Below, piece after piece: positions 5,810-15,200 of a stretch of DNA of 32,985 bases. Position 1 is the first letter of the stretch; every line of letters begins with the position of its first letter. The notes under the pieces were generated by a model that searched no databases, had not been told where the DNA came from, and was given only the letters and a program-made list of their open reading frames with translations. Source of the stretch: Halomonas llamarensis (GTDB taxonomy: Bacteria > Pseudomonadota > Gammaproteobacteria > Pseudomonadales > Halomonadaceae); the NCBI RefSeq assembly GCF_023555005.1, contig NZ_JAMJPJ010000036.1, forward strand, positions 1-32,985. The letters are read 5' to 3'. A program made the translations under genes and the position numbers.

Positions 5810-6609
5810 AGGTCGCGGCCCTCATCGTCTGGAGTATTGGCAAACGGCGAGTCCGCGGACTGTGGCCGAAAACGGCGGTCGTAGCCGACGGCGTACAGTG
5901 CGCTTTCCTGGAAGTCCTGGCTCTCAAGCACCGGCCCGACCAGAATCAACGCCGTGCGCTGGAGCGTGTTGGCGGCTAGCGCCTCAATGGTGGATAGGCG
6001 CCCTCTGATGATTTTTTCATCGGGCCAGCTGGCACGCCACACAATGGCCACGGGGCAGTCATTGCCGTAGTACGGTGTAAGCGACGCCACTACGTGTTCG
6101 AGGTTATGTACCGACAGATGAATCGCCAGCGTCGCGCCGGTCTGGGCAAAGTTGGCCAGGGTTTCGTTGTCCGGCATGGCGCTGGCGCGCCCGGAGGTAC
6201 GCGTCAGCACCACCGATTGCGCCACGCCCGGTAGGGTCAGCTCCTGGCCCAAACTGGCCGCAGCGGCGGCGAAGGCGGGCACGCCGGGGGTGATGGTGTA
6301 GGGAATCTCCAGCGCCCGCAGGCGGCGGGTCTGCTCCCCCACCGCCGACCATACTGATAGATCCCCCGAGTGCAGCCGTACGACATCCTGCTCAGCCGTG
6401 TGGGCGGTCTGAATTTCCTCGATGATCTCGTCCAGCGACAGCGGCGCGGTGTTGACGATACGCGCCGCTGGCGGGCAGTGCTCAAGCAGTTCTTCCGGTA
6501 CCAGCGAGCCTGCGTAGAGGCACACCGGGCTCACGGCAATCAGGTCGCGGCCACGCAGCGTGATCAGGTCCGGGGCGCCTGGCCCGGCACCGATGAAATG
6601 AACGGTCAT
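5806..6609 (-). CDS. cobM: Precorrin-4 C11-methyltransferase
   Basis: CobM transfers a methyl group from SAM to C11 of precorrin-4, forming precorrin-5. The 267-residue protein has the family features: N-terminal [16 protein letters not shown] (5-20), [13 protein letters not shown] (77-89) and [15 protein letters not shown] (107-121). The start overlaps the cobE stop and the stop overlaps the cobF start, so it lies in a tightly coupled run cobE-cobM-cobF. It is soluble and cytoplasmic. Length and motifs are normal. Confidence 0.93.
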   Translation of the reverse strand: MTVHFIGAGPGAPDLITLRGRDLIAVSPVCLYAGSLVPEELLEHCPPAARIVNTAPLSLDEIIEEIQTAHTAEQDVVRLHSGDLSVWSAVGEQTRRLRALEIPYTITPGVPAFAAAAASLGQELTLPGVAQSVVLTRTSGRASAMPDNETLANFAQTGATLAIHLSVHNLEHVVASLTPYYGNDCPVAIVWRASWPDEKIIRGRLSTIEALAANTLQRTALILVGPVLESQDFQESALYAVGYDRRFRPQSADSPFANTPDDEGRDL

Positions 6610-6971
6610 AATGATTTTCCTATGGCGATGGCCGCCGTTGCTTGCCGGTCAGCGGAAATGTGCCGTGGGCCGAGCAGCTGCGCCCCAGGCCCGGCGGCCA
6701 ATAACGCCACCGCTTCGGCCACGCTGCCCGTCCCCCGCGCCTGCAGGCTTTGTGCGGAGTGGGTGACGGTGGTAACGCTTGGCAGGTCCGCATCGGCGAC
6801 CAGGATGACATGGAGGCAACGCGCCTGGCCCAGGCTTTGCACCAGCGGGCGCATGGATTGCGTCGCTGCCAGGGCGTCGATTGCGCCAAAGCGCTGGGTC
6901 AGCGTATCGAGCAACGCTGCCAGCGAGGCAAGCGAAGCACTGCGGCGAAAGCCAAACCCGACCACCCTCAT
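6606..6971 (-). CDS. cobE: CobE / CbiG C-terminal domain protein
   Basis: The product is 121 residues from ATG 6971. The start [13 protein letters not shown] and the end [10 protein letters not shown] match the CbiG C-terminal domain, which stands alone as CobE in aerobic producers. In anaerobic CbiG the other domain opens the delta-lactone; the role of stand-alone CobE is not well settled, though it is needed for normal synthesis. An ATG at 7031, 3 bp behind the cobL stop, would add 20 acidic residues that are not typical of the family. The sequence before 6971 (GAAGAGAGAG) gives a ribosome site, so I prefer the short form. It overlaps cobM by ATGA. Confidence 0.8.
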   Translation of the reverse strand: MRVVGFGFRRSASLASLAALLDTLTQRFGAIDALAATQSMRPLVQSLGQARCLHVILVADADLPSVTTVTHSAQSLQARGTGSVAEAVALLAAGPGAQLLGPRHISADRQATAAIAIGKSL

Positions 6972-7034
6972 CGGCACTCTCTCTTCATCAGCCGGCACTC
7001 CATCAACTTGCTCTTCATCGACTTGTCTCATGCT

Positions 7035-8291
7035 TTATCGTGAGCAACGCCACTGCACAATCGGGTAGCTGGCTTTCCAGCCCCGGCGAGTGCCCAGCGG
7101 CGCGGCGCTTGCAAGCTCCAGGCGCAGCAGCTCGCCGCCTGCCTGTTGGTGCCAGTGGGCCAGTAGCGCTTCGGACTCAAGCGTCACCGCGTTGGCCACC
7201 AGCCGCGTGCCCGCAGGGAGCTGCTGCCAGAGCGCTTCTAACAACGCTTGCGAAAGACCGCCGCCGATAAACACCGCGTCCGGCGGCGGAGCTTTGGCAA
7301 GCGCGTCCAGCGCGCTGCCTTCGATGATCGTGAGCCAGTCAACGCCCAGTTGGCTGGCGTTGTGAGCAGCGCGAGCGGCGCGGCTGGCGTTTTGCTCAAC
7401 GCCTACCGCCTGATTGTCGGGGTGCGCCAGCAGCCACTCGATGGCAATCGAGCCCGAGCCAGTGCCGATATCCCACAGCCGTTCGCCGGGCTTGGGGGCC
7501 AGCGCGGCCAGGGTCATGGCGCGAATGGCTTGTTTGGTGATCTGGCCATCGTGCTCAAAAAAGTCATCGGACAGCCCAGACGCCAGCGGCAATGCGGGCC
7601 CCTCCCCGGCAACCTCGAGCGCTACCGCTACCGGATGCGCGATGTCATTGGGAAGCGTCGCTGCTGCCGTAAAGGTGCGCACCCGCTCGTGCTCGCCACC
7701 CAGGGCTTCCAGCACCGTTAGCGTTGAATCCGCAAAGCCGAATTGGTAGACCCAGCGGGCAAGCTCCGCTACTGCGTCGCCGTCTCGTGCCAGCACCAGC
7801 AAACGCCTGCCAGGCTGCAGGTAGGGCCGAACACGGGTTAAAGGCTTGGCGTGCAGACCCAGGCAGGTGCAGTCCTGAATCGGCCAGCCCAGGCGTGAAG
7901 CCGCTAGACTGAACGTGGAGGGCGAAGGCAGCGCCTGCCATTCCTGGGGCTCAAGGTGGCCGACGATGGAGGTGCCCGCACCAAACCAGAAGGGGTCGCC
8001 GGAGGCCAGCACCACCACGCATCGGCCGCGCTCGGCGAGCAGTTGGGGGATGCCGTCGGCAAACGGCACCGGCCATTCACGCAACTTATCTTGCAGGTCG
8101 GTTTTAAGGTCAGTTTTAAGGTCGGCATTCAAGTCAGTGCTCAGGGGTTCGAGCAGGCGCAGGTGTCGGCGCGCGCCAAACACCACCTCGGCACGCGCAA
8201 GCGCCTCGCGGCTTGCCGCCGTGAGACCCTTTGTGCCACTCTCCCCCCAGCCTATTATCGTCAGCCAGGGAACCTCGTTACCGTTAATCAC
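7035..8291 (-). CDS. cobL: Precorrin-6Y C5,15-methyltransferase (decarboxylating)
   Basis: CobL is a bifunctional enzyme of 418 residues. The N-terminal CbiE-like part methylates C5 and C15 (VLASGDPFWFG, 94-104; PSPSTFSLAASRLGWP, 122-137). The C-terminal CbiT-like part decarboxylates and methylates (DIGTGSGSIAIEW, 274-286, a Rossmann SAM motif). Together they turn precorrin-6B into precorrin-8X. The start is GTG 8291 with AGGA 8 nt upstream; upstream codons in the frame belong to sequence antisense to cobK. One odd point is a run of four-residue repeats (STDL-NADL-KTDL-KTDL, about 51-66) made by 12-bp DNA repeats. The start lies 1 bp from the divergent cobK start. Confidence 0.92.
   Translation of the reverse strand: MINGNEVPWLTIIGWGESGTKGLTAASREALARAEVVFGARRHLRLLEPLSTDLNADLKTDLKTDLQDKLREWPVPFADGIPQLLAERGRCVVVLASGDPFWFGAGTSIVGHLEPQEWQALPSPSTFSLAASRLGWPIQDCTCLGLHAKPLTRVRPYLQPGRRLLVLARDGDAVAELARWVYQFGFADSTLTVLEALGGEHERVRTFTAAATLPNDIAHPVAVALEVAGEGPALPLASGLSDDFFEHDGQITKQAIRAMTLAALAPKPGERLWDIGTGSGSIAIEWLLAHPDNQAVGVEQNASRAARAAHNASQLGVDWLTIIEGSALDALAKAPPPDAVFIGGGLSQALLEALWQQLPAGTRLVANAVTLESEALLAHWHQQAGGELLRLELASAAPLGTRRGWKASYPIVQWRCSR
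8096..8143. repeat. 12-bp tandem repeat inside cobL
   Basis: Four 12-bp units run GGTCGGTTTTAA, GGTCAGTTTTAA, GGTCGGCATTCA and AGTCAGTGCTCA, decaying along the run. They keep the frame and encode the repeats KTDL, KTDL, NADL and STDL in CobL, in a region expected to be a surface loop between conserved parts. Confidence 0.7.
8230..8258 (+). promoter_or_regulatory. Possible cobK promoter inside cobL
   Basis: A -10-like TATTAT (8253-8258) is preceded by TTGTGC or TTTGTG about 16-17 bp upstream. This would start transcription near 8265, about 28 nt before cobK. The -35 match is weak. Because cobK starts 1 bp from cobL, any cobK promoter must lie within cobL. Confidence 0.3.
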
Positions 8292-8292
8292 T

Positions 8293-9039
8293 ATGAATAT
8301 CCTGATTCTTGGCGGAACCTCAGAGGCCAGCGCCCTGGCCAGCCTGCTGGCCGAGCGTTCGATCCCGGCCATCTATAGTTATGCGGGGCGGGTCAGCACC
8401 CCAAAGCCGCAACCCTTGCCGACACGTATTGGCGGTTTTGGCGGCGTTGATGGCCTCATCGCGTATCTTCAGCAAGCGGGCATTACCCACCTAATTGACG
8501 CGACCCACCCTTTCGCCGAGCAGATGAGCCGCCACGCGCTCAACGCTGCCGCGCAGTGTAACGTCCCTCTGATGGTGTTCACCCGCCCGGCCTGGCAACC
8601 CCAGCCCGGCGATAACTGGACTCACGTTGCCAGCATCGATGAGGCAGTGAACCAGCTCGATGGCCGGCCCGAGCGCGTCATGCTGGCCATCGGGCGCCAG
8701 CACCTGGAAGCCTTTGCCGCGAAGCCGCAGCATCACTATTTACTGCGACTGGTCGATCACCCCGAGCAGCCGATACCGCTGCCCCACCAGACTATCACCG
8801 TCGAGCGCGGCCCGTTTACCACAGAGGGCGATCTGGCCTTGCTAAAAGACCACGCCGTTGATCGCCTAGTATGCAAAAACGCCGGCGGCAACGGCGCGGT
8901 GTCCAAACTCACCGCCGCCCGCGCGCTCGGCCTGCCGGTGGTGATGATCGAGCGGCCGACGCTGCCATCCCGCCGGGAGTATCACGCCCTGGATGACGTG
9001 CTGGCCTGGCTTTTTGAGTCCACCGAGCGGGGGGTATAA
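8293..9039 (+). CDS. cobK: Precorrin-6A reductase
   Basis: CobK reduces precorrin-6A to precorrin-6B with NADPH. The 248 residues have ILGGTSEA (4-11, nucleotide-binding start), LIDATHPFAEQMS (67-79), ERGPFT (171-176) and VCKNAGG (193-199), all hallmarks of CobK/CbiJ. It is the only plus-strand gene of the synthesis cluster. It starts 1 bp from the cobL start and its last 58 bp overlap the end of cobJ. Transcription of the rest of the operon therefore runs antisense across the whole gene. The ribosome site is weak. Longer frames upstream run through cobL and are rejected. Confidence 0.93.
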   Translation: MNILILGGTSEASALASLLAERSIPAIYSYAGRVSTPKPQPLPTRIGGFGGVDGLIAYLQQAGITHLIDATHPFAEQMSRHALNAAAQCNVPLMVFTRPAWQPQPGDNWTHVASIDEAVNQLDGRPERVMLAIGRQHLEAFAAKPQHHYLLRLVDHPEQPIPLPHQTITVERGPFTTEGDLALLKDHAVDRLVCKNAGGNGAVSKLTAARALGLPVVMIERPTLPSRREYHALDDVLAWLFESTERGV

Positions 9040-9776
9040 ACCCACGGTTCGCGCTCTTTTGGGCCCTGTCTTTCAATGCGCCGCGTCTGGCTGGAGCCCA
9101 CGATGACCAGGGTGCGCATATCCGCCATGTCCGGCGTCGCCTCGCCCAGGGTCGTGACGCGAATCGATTCGTCAGGGGTCGAGACGGCGCGGGCAAAAAC
9201 AATCAACCGGTCCGGCCCGCAGGTTTCGAGCAGTACCTCCAGCGTACGCGCAAAGCCTTCCGGCCGCGCCCTGGAACGCGGGTTGTAGAACGCCATGGCA
9301 AAGTCGGCCTCGGCGGCCAGGCGCAGGCGCTTTTCAATCAGCGCCCAAGGCTTGAGGTTGTCGGATAGATTAATGCAGCAGAAGTCGTGCCCCAACGGCG
9401 CGCCCACGCTTGCACTGGCGGCCAGCATGGCGGAAATCCCCGGCAGCACCTGAACGTCCAGCGAGCGCCAATGGGCATCGCCCGTTTCCAAGGCTTCAAA
9501 CACCGCCGAGGCCATGGCAAACACGCCAGGGTCGCCGGAGGACACCACCGCCACGCGGCGGCCGTCGGCGGCCATTGTGAGCGCCTGCTCGGCCCGTTGG
9601 ATTTCTTCCCGGTTATCCGAGCCGTGGCGCACAAGCCCGGCCCTTGGCGCGACCCGTTCAACGTAGGGCACGTAGCCCACCACATCGGTGGCTTCGACGA
9701 GCACCGCCGACACCTCGGGAGTCACCAGCTGGTCGCTGCCCGGCCCCAAGCCGACGATTTTCAGCCAGCCACTCAT
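8982..9776 (-). CDS. cobJ: Precorrin-3B C17-methyltransferase
   Basis: CobJ contracts the ring: it methylates C17 of precorrin-3B with SAM and extrudes C20, giving precorrin-4. The 264 residues include KIVGLGPGSDQLVTPE (6-21), VVSSGDPGVFAMAS (77-90), VLPGISAM (110-117) and FYNPRSR (163-169). The normal end of the family, VYTPR, lies near residue 247. Some 15 residues follow it (SVDSKSQASTSSRA), encoded opposite the last codons of cobK, so the tail appears extended into the neighbour. The start overlaps the cobI stop by ATGA. Confidence 0.93.
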   Translation of the reverse strand: MSGWLKIVGLGPGSDQLVTPEVSAVLVEATDVVGYVPYVERVAPRAGLVRHGSDNREEIQRAEQALTMAADGRRVAVVSSGDPGVFAMASAVFEALETGDAHWRSLDVQVLPGISAMLAASASVGAPLGHDFCCINLSDNLKPWALIEKRLRLAAEADFAMAFYNPRSRARPEGFARTLEVLLETCGPDRLIVFARAVSTPDESIRVTTLGEATPDMADMRTLVIVGSSQTRRIERQGPKEREPWVYTPRSVDSKSQASTSSRA

Positions 9777-10498
9777 GGACGTCTCCCATGGCCGTGAATC
9801 AGCACGATCGAGAAGTAGGGCACGCTCTCGCCTGCGTCCTTGAAGGGCCGCACCCTCTCCTGGCTCATGGCGGCGTACTCAATCAACCAGGCTTCGTCAT
9901 CGCGCCCGGCTTGGGCAAGCGCCCGGCGCAGCTTGTCCAGATTGCGGCCGATTTTCATCACCACCAGGGCATCGGTCTCGGCGATGCGCGCGGCCAGGGA
10001 GGCCTCCGGCAGCGTGGCCATGACCACCGTGAGGATATCATCGCCCCAGGTGATCGGCTGGCCGGTGGCGGTCCAGGCCGCCGACATCCCGGTGATCCCC
10101 GGCACCACGGAGACCGGCACGCGGTCCAGCAACCGGGTATAAAGATGCATAAAGGAGCCGTAGAAGAACGGGTCGCCTTCGCAGAGCACCACCACATCGC
10201 GCCCTGCCTCGGCCAGCTCGATCAGTAGCGCCACGCTGCGTTGGTAAAAGTTGGCCAGCAACTCATTGTAACGCGGGTCGTCGAAGGGGATTTCCGTGGT
10301 CACCGGGTATTCCATGGCAAGCTCGCTGACCTCGGGGGCCAGCATGCCCTCGACGATGCTGCGCGCATGGCCGGTACGCCCCTTCTTGCGAAAATAGGCA
10401 ACGTGAGAGGCGCCGCGGATCAGCCGATCAGCGCGCACGCTCATCAAGTCCTGGCTTCCCGGGCCAAGGCCTACCCCGTAGATGATTCCCTGGGTCAT
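9773..10498 (-). CDS. cobI: Precorrin-2 C20-methyltransferase
   Basis: CobI methylates precorrin-2 at C20 with SAM, yielding precorrin-3A, the first committed corrin step in this cluster. The 241 residues show IYGVGLGPGSQDLMSV (6-21), VLCEGDPFFYGSFMHLY (104-120) and SVVPGITGMSAA (130-141), typical of CobI/CbiL. It overlaps cobH upstream and cobJ downstream by ATGA, so its translation is coupled to both. Length is normal. Confidence 0.93.
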   Translation of the reverse strand: MTQGIIYGVGLGPGSQDLMSVRADRLIRGASHVAYFRKKGRTGHARSIVEGMLAPEVSELAMEYPVTTEIPFDDPRYNELLANFYQRSVALLIELAEAGRDVVVLCEGDPFFYGSFMHLYTRLLDRVPVSVVPGITGMSAAWTATGQPITWGDDILTVVMATLPEASLAARIAETDALVVMKIGRNLDKLRRALAQAGRDDEAWLIEYAAMSQERVRPFKDAGESVPYFSIVLIHGHGRRP

Positions 10499-11124
10499 TC
10501 TGTGCGGTCCGCGATGGCATTGAGGGCGGCGACGGTCACGGCGCTGCCGCCCAGACGACCCTGCACCGTGCAGCAGGGGCTAACCTGGCTTTCCCAAAGC
10601 GCCTGCTTGGACTCGGCCGCGCCGACAAAGCCCACCGGGCAACCGATAATCGCCGCGGGCCGGGGACAGTCGGGGTCTTCGAGCATATTGAGCAGATGAA
10701 ACAGCGCCGTGGGCGCGTTGCCAATCGCCACCACCGCGCCTTCCAGGTGCGGCCGCCAGAGCTCCAGCGCTGCCGCCGAGCGGGTGTTGGCCATCTCTTT
10801 GGCCAGTGCCGGGGTGCGCTCGTCATTCAGTGTGCAGATAATCGCGTTATCGGCGGGCAGGCGTTTACGCGTGATGCCTTCAGACACCATGCGGGCGTCG
10901 CTTAAAATCGGCGCGCCGGCTTCGAGCGCTTGGCGGGCGTGGCTGACCACATCGCCTGAAAACTGTATCGACGCGGCAAGCTCCACCAGGCCGGCGGCAT
11001 GAATCATGCGCACGGCAATCGGCTCTTCATCGCGAGAAAACCGCCCCAGGTCTGCTTCACGGCGAATGGTGGCAAAGGACTCCCGGTAAATCGCCGGGCC
11101 GTCTGTTTCATAAATGTGGGGCAC
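10495..11124 (-). CDS. cobH: Precorrin-8X methylmutase
   Basis: CobH moves the C11 methyl of precorrin-8X to C12, giving hydrogenobyrinic acid. In the 209 residues the catalytic His lies in RMIHAAG (39-45), and the substrate site shows IGNAPTALFHLL (134-145) and GCPVGFVGAAESK (161-173), all conserved in the family. The start is GTG 11124 with GGAG 8 nt upstream. It overlaps the end of cobG by 17 bp in another frame. CobH is often sensitive to product binding, but nothing in the sequence speaks to regulation. Confidence 0.93.
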   Translation of the reverse strand: MPHIYETDGPAIYRESFATIRREADLGRFSRDEEPIAVRMIHAAGLVELAASIQFSGDVVSHARQALEAGAPILSDARMVSEGITRKRLPADNAIICTLNDERTPALAKEMANTRSAAALELWRPHLEGAVVAIGNAPTALFHLLNMLEDPDCPRPAAIIGCPVGFVGAAESKQALWESQVSPCCTVQGRLGGSAVTVAALNAIADRTE

Positions 11125-12259
11125 CTAAACTCTCCAAATATGCAACAACCTCAGTCTCCGTGAGGCCTGTTTTAACCGGCGTGCTATCGGCACGGCCGTT
11201 AACAATCAGATTAAACCGGCCAGCCTCGCCAACCAGGCAAACGTCAGCCGGTGAGCGGCGGGCGCAGCCCTTGGCGCAGCCGGATACATGCACGGCACCT
11301 TGGGTAACGCCACGCAGGTGCTCGGCAAGCGGCTGGGTGGCAACACTGGCCTGCTCGCAATAGGGCGCGCCGGGGCAGGCATCAATCCGCAGGCGGGCGT
11401 CCTGTTCGTCGCTGATCAACCCGTCAATGGCCGCGGCGCTGGCTCCCGCGACCCAGATACGCCGCCAGGGCGTCACCTGCAGGGCGGTAACCTCGGCAGG
11501 CGTCACCGCGTCGCGCAGTACCTTGGCGGGCACCCGCCCAAACGGCAGGCCATACACCGCGCCGTGGGCGTACTTGCCCAGGGGCAGTTGGCTGCCCGTT
11601 GCGGCGGGTTCTGCGTTGGCAGGGGCCCAGTCAGGCAGCGGAACATGATGGCGCCGCATGCGTTTGCTGTCCCACCCGCCGCTTTCAACAAACCAATGCG
11701 TTAGGCGTATGAGTTGCGCCACGGCCGCGTCAATCGAGGGCACCGCGATGCCTGATGCATGGCCATCGGCACGCACCAGCAGGCCGCGCGAATCGGCGCG
11801 CTCGATACGAAAATCCGCCGAGGCATCGCCGAGTACCGGCGCTTTGCCTGCATCAATGGCGATCCCGACTTTGGCGGGCACCACCGGCAACTCGTGCCAG
11901 CGGTCGTTAAGCGCGCTGGCGATTTTATGGGTATCGTCCCCCGCTTGCCAGCCGAGGGCCAATAGAATTTGCGGGCGACGCTCCGCCTCCGGGTCAGCGT
12001 CAACCAACTCGTGGGCGATCAGCGTGTCCATCAGGGCTGGCCAGCTCGCCTCGGTGACGCCGCGCAACTGCAGATTGGCGCGGCTGGTCAGTTCGATCAA
12101 GCCGCTACCGTAATTCTCCGCCGCGTCACACAGCGCCAGCACCTGGCCACGCGTTAACTGGCCCAGTCTTGGGCGCACGCGCACCAGCCAGCCATCGCCG
12201 GTTGCCATCGGCTGCCAGGCACCGGGGCACCAGCCCTTGATGCGAGGTTCAGCCGACAT
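11108..12259 (-). CDS. cobG: Precorrin-3B synthase (monooxygenase)
   Basis: CobG uses O2 to hydroxylate C20 of precorrin-3A and form the gamma-lactone of precorrin-3B; this makes the pathway oxygen-dependent. The 383 residues belong to the nitrite/sulfite reductase-like family. N-terminal IKGWCPGAWQPM (7-18) is followed by LIELTSRANLQLRGV (54-68) and the Fe-S ligands C295, C301, C328 and C332 (CPGAPYC and GCAKGC). All four Cys are present, so a 4Fe-4S centre should form. The start overlaps the end of cobN by 11 bp. Confidence 0.92.
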   Translation of the reverse strand: MSAEPRIKGWCPGAWQPMATGDGWLVRVRPRLGQLTRGQVLALCDAAENYGSGLIELTSRANLQLRGVTEASWPALMDTLIAHELVDADPEAERRPQILLALGWQAGDDTHKIASALNDRWHELPVVPAKVGIAIDAGKAPVLGDASADFRIERADSRGLLVRADGHASGIAVPSIDAAVAQLIRLTHWFVESGGWDSKRMRRHHVPLPDWAPANAEPAATGSQLPLGKYAHGAVYGLPFGRVPAKVLRDAVTPAEVTALQVTPWRRIWVAGASAAAIDGLISDEQDARLRIDACPGAPYCEQASVATQPLAEHLRGVTQGAVHVSGCAKGCARRSPADVCLVGEAGRFNLIVNGRADSTPVKTGLTETEVVAYLESLGAPHL

Positions 12260-15200
12260 CCGCCGCGACCTCTTTCGCCTCGTCCATTTCCAGCAGCAGG
12301 TCTTTCAGCGCGTCGCCCTGCTCGCCGGGCGCCTGCCACATGCCGCGCTGGGCGGCTTCGAGCAGGCGTTCGGCCATTTCTTCCAGCGCCGAGGGGTTAT
12401 GCTCGCGCAGGAACTGCTGATTGGCGTCATCCAGTATCAGCGCCTCGGTGACCTGGGCGTACTGGTAGTCGGCGACCAGGTCGGTGGTGGCGTCGTAGGC
12501 GAATAAATAGTCGATGGTGGCCGCCATCTCGAAGCCGCCTTTATAACCGTGCTCACGCATGGCGTTGATCCACTTGGGGTTGAGTACCCGCGAGCGAATC
12601 ACCTTCGCAAGCTCTTCTTTCAGTGTGCGAATCTTGGGCGCTGCCGGGTTGGCATGGTCGGCGTGATAGATGGTCGGCGTTTGCCCGCTCAGCGAGCGGC
12701 TGGCGTTGGCCATGCCGCCCTGGAAGGCGTAGTAGCTGTTGGAATCGAGGATATCGTGCTCGCGATTATCCTGATTCTGCATCACCGCTTCCAGGCCTTT
12801 AAGCTGCTGCTCGAAAGCATCCGGGGCGGCCGTGCCCGACTCGGCAAACTGCCCGTAGGCGTAGGCGCCGTTGTCCAGGTAGGCCTGCGCCAGGTCATCG
12901 GCATTTTCCCAGGCGCCGTTGTCGATCAGCCTATTCAGGCCAGTGCCGTACTCGCCCGGTTTGCTGCCAAAGATCCGATAGCCCGCCTGCTGGGCGGCCA
13001 TCTCGGGGCTCAGCCCCTGCTTTTCCAAGACCTGCTGGCGGGCCATTACCGCATCGCGGATGGTATTGCTGTTGCCCGGTTCGGCGTAGCTGGCAACCGC
13101 CTGCACAGCGGCGTCAAACAGCCGGATCACGTTGGGAAACGCATCGCGGAAGAAGCCGGAGACCCGCAGCGTGACGTCCACCCGCGGGCGGTTGAGCAGC
13201 ATCGAGGGAATCACCTCGATGTCGATCACCCGCTGCGAGCCCAGCGACCAGATGGGGCGCACGCCCATCAGCGCAAAGGCCTGGGCAATGTCATCGCCGC
13301 CGGTGCGCATAGTGGCGGTGCCCCAGATGGATAAGCCCAGGCGGCGGGGGTAGTCGCCGTTATCCTGCAGGTAGCGCTCGACAAACGCCTGGGCGGATTT
13401 TTCGCCCAGCGTCCAGGCAGCGGGCGATGGAATCGAGCGGTTGTCCACGCTGAAGAAGTTGCGCCCGGTGGGTAGCGTATCCAGCCGACCCCGGCTGGGA
13501 GCGCCACTCGGCCCCGGCGGCACAAACAGGCCGTCAAGGCCTTCCAACAGCGAGCTGATTTCCAGCTGGGCGCTCTGCTGAAGCGCCACCCACAGCTGAT
13601 CCCTTGCGTAGCGCAGCTGCTCGGCGGTCGCGGGATAGCGGGCAGCCAACACCTCCAGGCAACCGGGCGCGACCACGTATTCTTCGACCAGCTGGTGGGC
13701 CAGCGCTTCCAGGCGCTCGCGGGTGTCGTTGCCGCTGCGCCAGGCGGCGCTATCCAGCTCGCGCAGCACATCTGGCCGCGGCCCTGTCCAGGGCTCGGCG
13801 TCGGCCATCAGCGGGTCAAAATTCGCATGCTCGTCATCGTGCAGGGCCAAATCATCGGCCAGGTTATGCAGCTGGCCGCGCTGGGCAATGCTCTCGCCCC
13901 TTGGCAGGCGCAGCAGCGCCACCAGGGTGCCGACTACTTTATCCTGGGGCGGTAGCGTGCCGAGGACGTGCAGGCCGTGACGAATCTGCGATTCCTTGAT
14001 GTCGCATAAGAAGGTATCCAGCTCGTTCAGGATCAGCGCTTCGTCCTGGCTGTCGATGGCCTTGGTAAGCTCCTGGTCGATGCCGGTCTCGCGCAGGTGC
14101 TCAAGAATCTGCTCGCGGATTAATGCTTCGCGCCGGGGGTCCATATCCAGCGCCTGGTAGTACTCGTCGGTAAGCGCTTCCAGTTTGGCCATATCGCCAT
14201 ACAGCTCGGCGCGGGCCAGCGGCGGCATCAGGTGGTCGATAATCACCGCCTGGCTGCGCCGCTTGGCCTGGGCGCCCTCGCCCGGGTCGTTGACGATAAA
14301 CGGGTAGAAGTGCGGCACCGGCCCCAGCGCAATATCCGGCCAGCACTCGGCGCTCAGGGCGCTGCTTTTGCCCGGCAGCCATTCAAGGTTGCCGTGCTTG
14401 CCGACGTGAATCACCGCTTCCACCTGGTAGTGCTCGCGCAGCCAGAAGTAAAACGCCAGGTAGCTGTGCGGCGGCGCCAGCTGCATATCGTGGTAGGACT
14501 GGGTCAGGTCGTCGATAAAGTCGCGCTCGGGTTGGATGCCGACGAAGGTATCGCCCAGCCGGATACCCGAGATCATCAGCCGCCCCTGACGGCATTTGGG
14601 GTCATCAGCGGGTGCGCCCCAACGCGTCCATACCGTTTCCTGGAGTTCGGCGGGCAGCGTGTAAAACCATGCCAGGTACTCTTCAACGCCGATGCTTTGC
14701 CAGCACATGCGCTGGTCGATGACGTTGCGGTCGTTGGTCACCGCCCCCTGCAGCAGGCGGATCAGGTCATCGCCACTCGCCGGCAGGTCGCTCACCGGGT
14801 AACCTGCTTTTTGCAGCGCGGTCAATATCTGCAGCGTCGAGGCGGGCGTATCCAGCCCCACGCCGTTGCCAATCCGGCCGTCGCGGTTGGGGTAATTCGC
14901 CAGCACCAGCGCCAGCCGTTTGGCGTGATTGGGGGTGGTGCGCAGGTGGCAAAACCGGCGCGCCAGCTTGGCGACAAACTCAGCACGCTCGGGATGCAGG
15001 GCGTGGTGGGTCACCGACAGCTGGCTGCGGGCGTTGTAAAGCGCTTCCGCCTTGAAGCCCACCGCCCGGGTAATCACCCGGCCATCCATCTCCGGGAGCA
15101 CGACTTGCATCGCCACATCCCGGCTTCTCAGCCCGGCGGCGGAGGCCTGCCAGTCCTCGACAGTGCTGCTGGATAGAATCGCCTGGAGAATGACCGGCTG

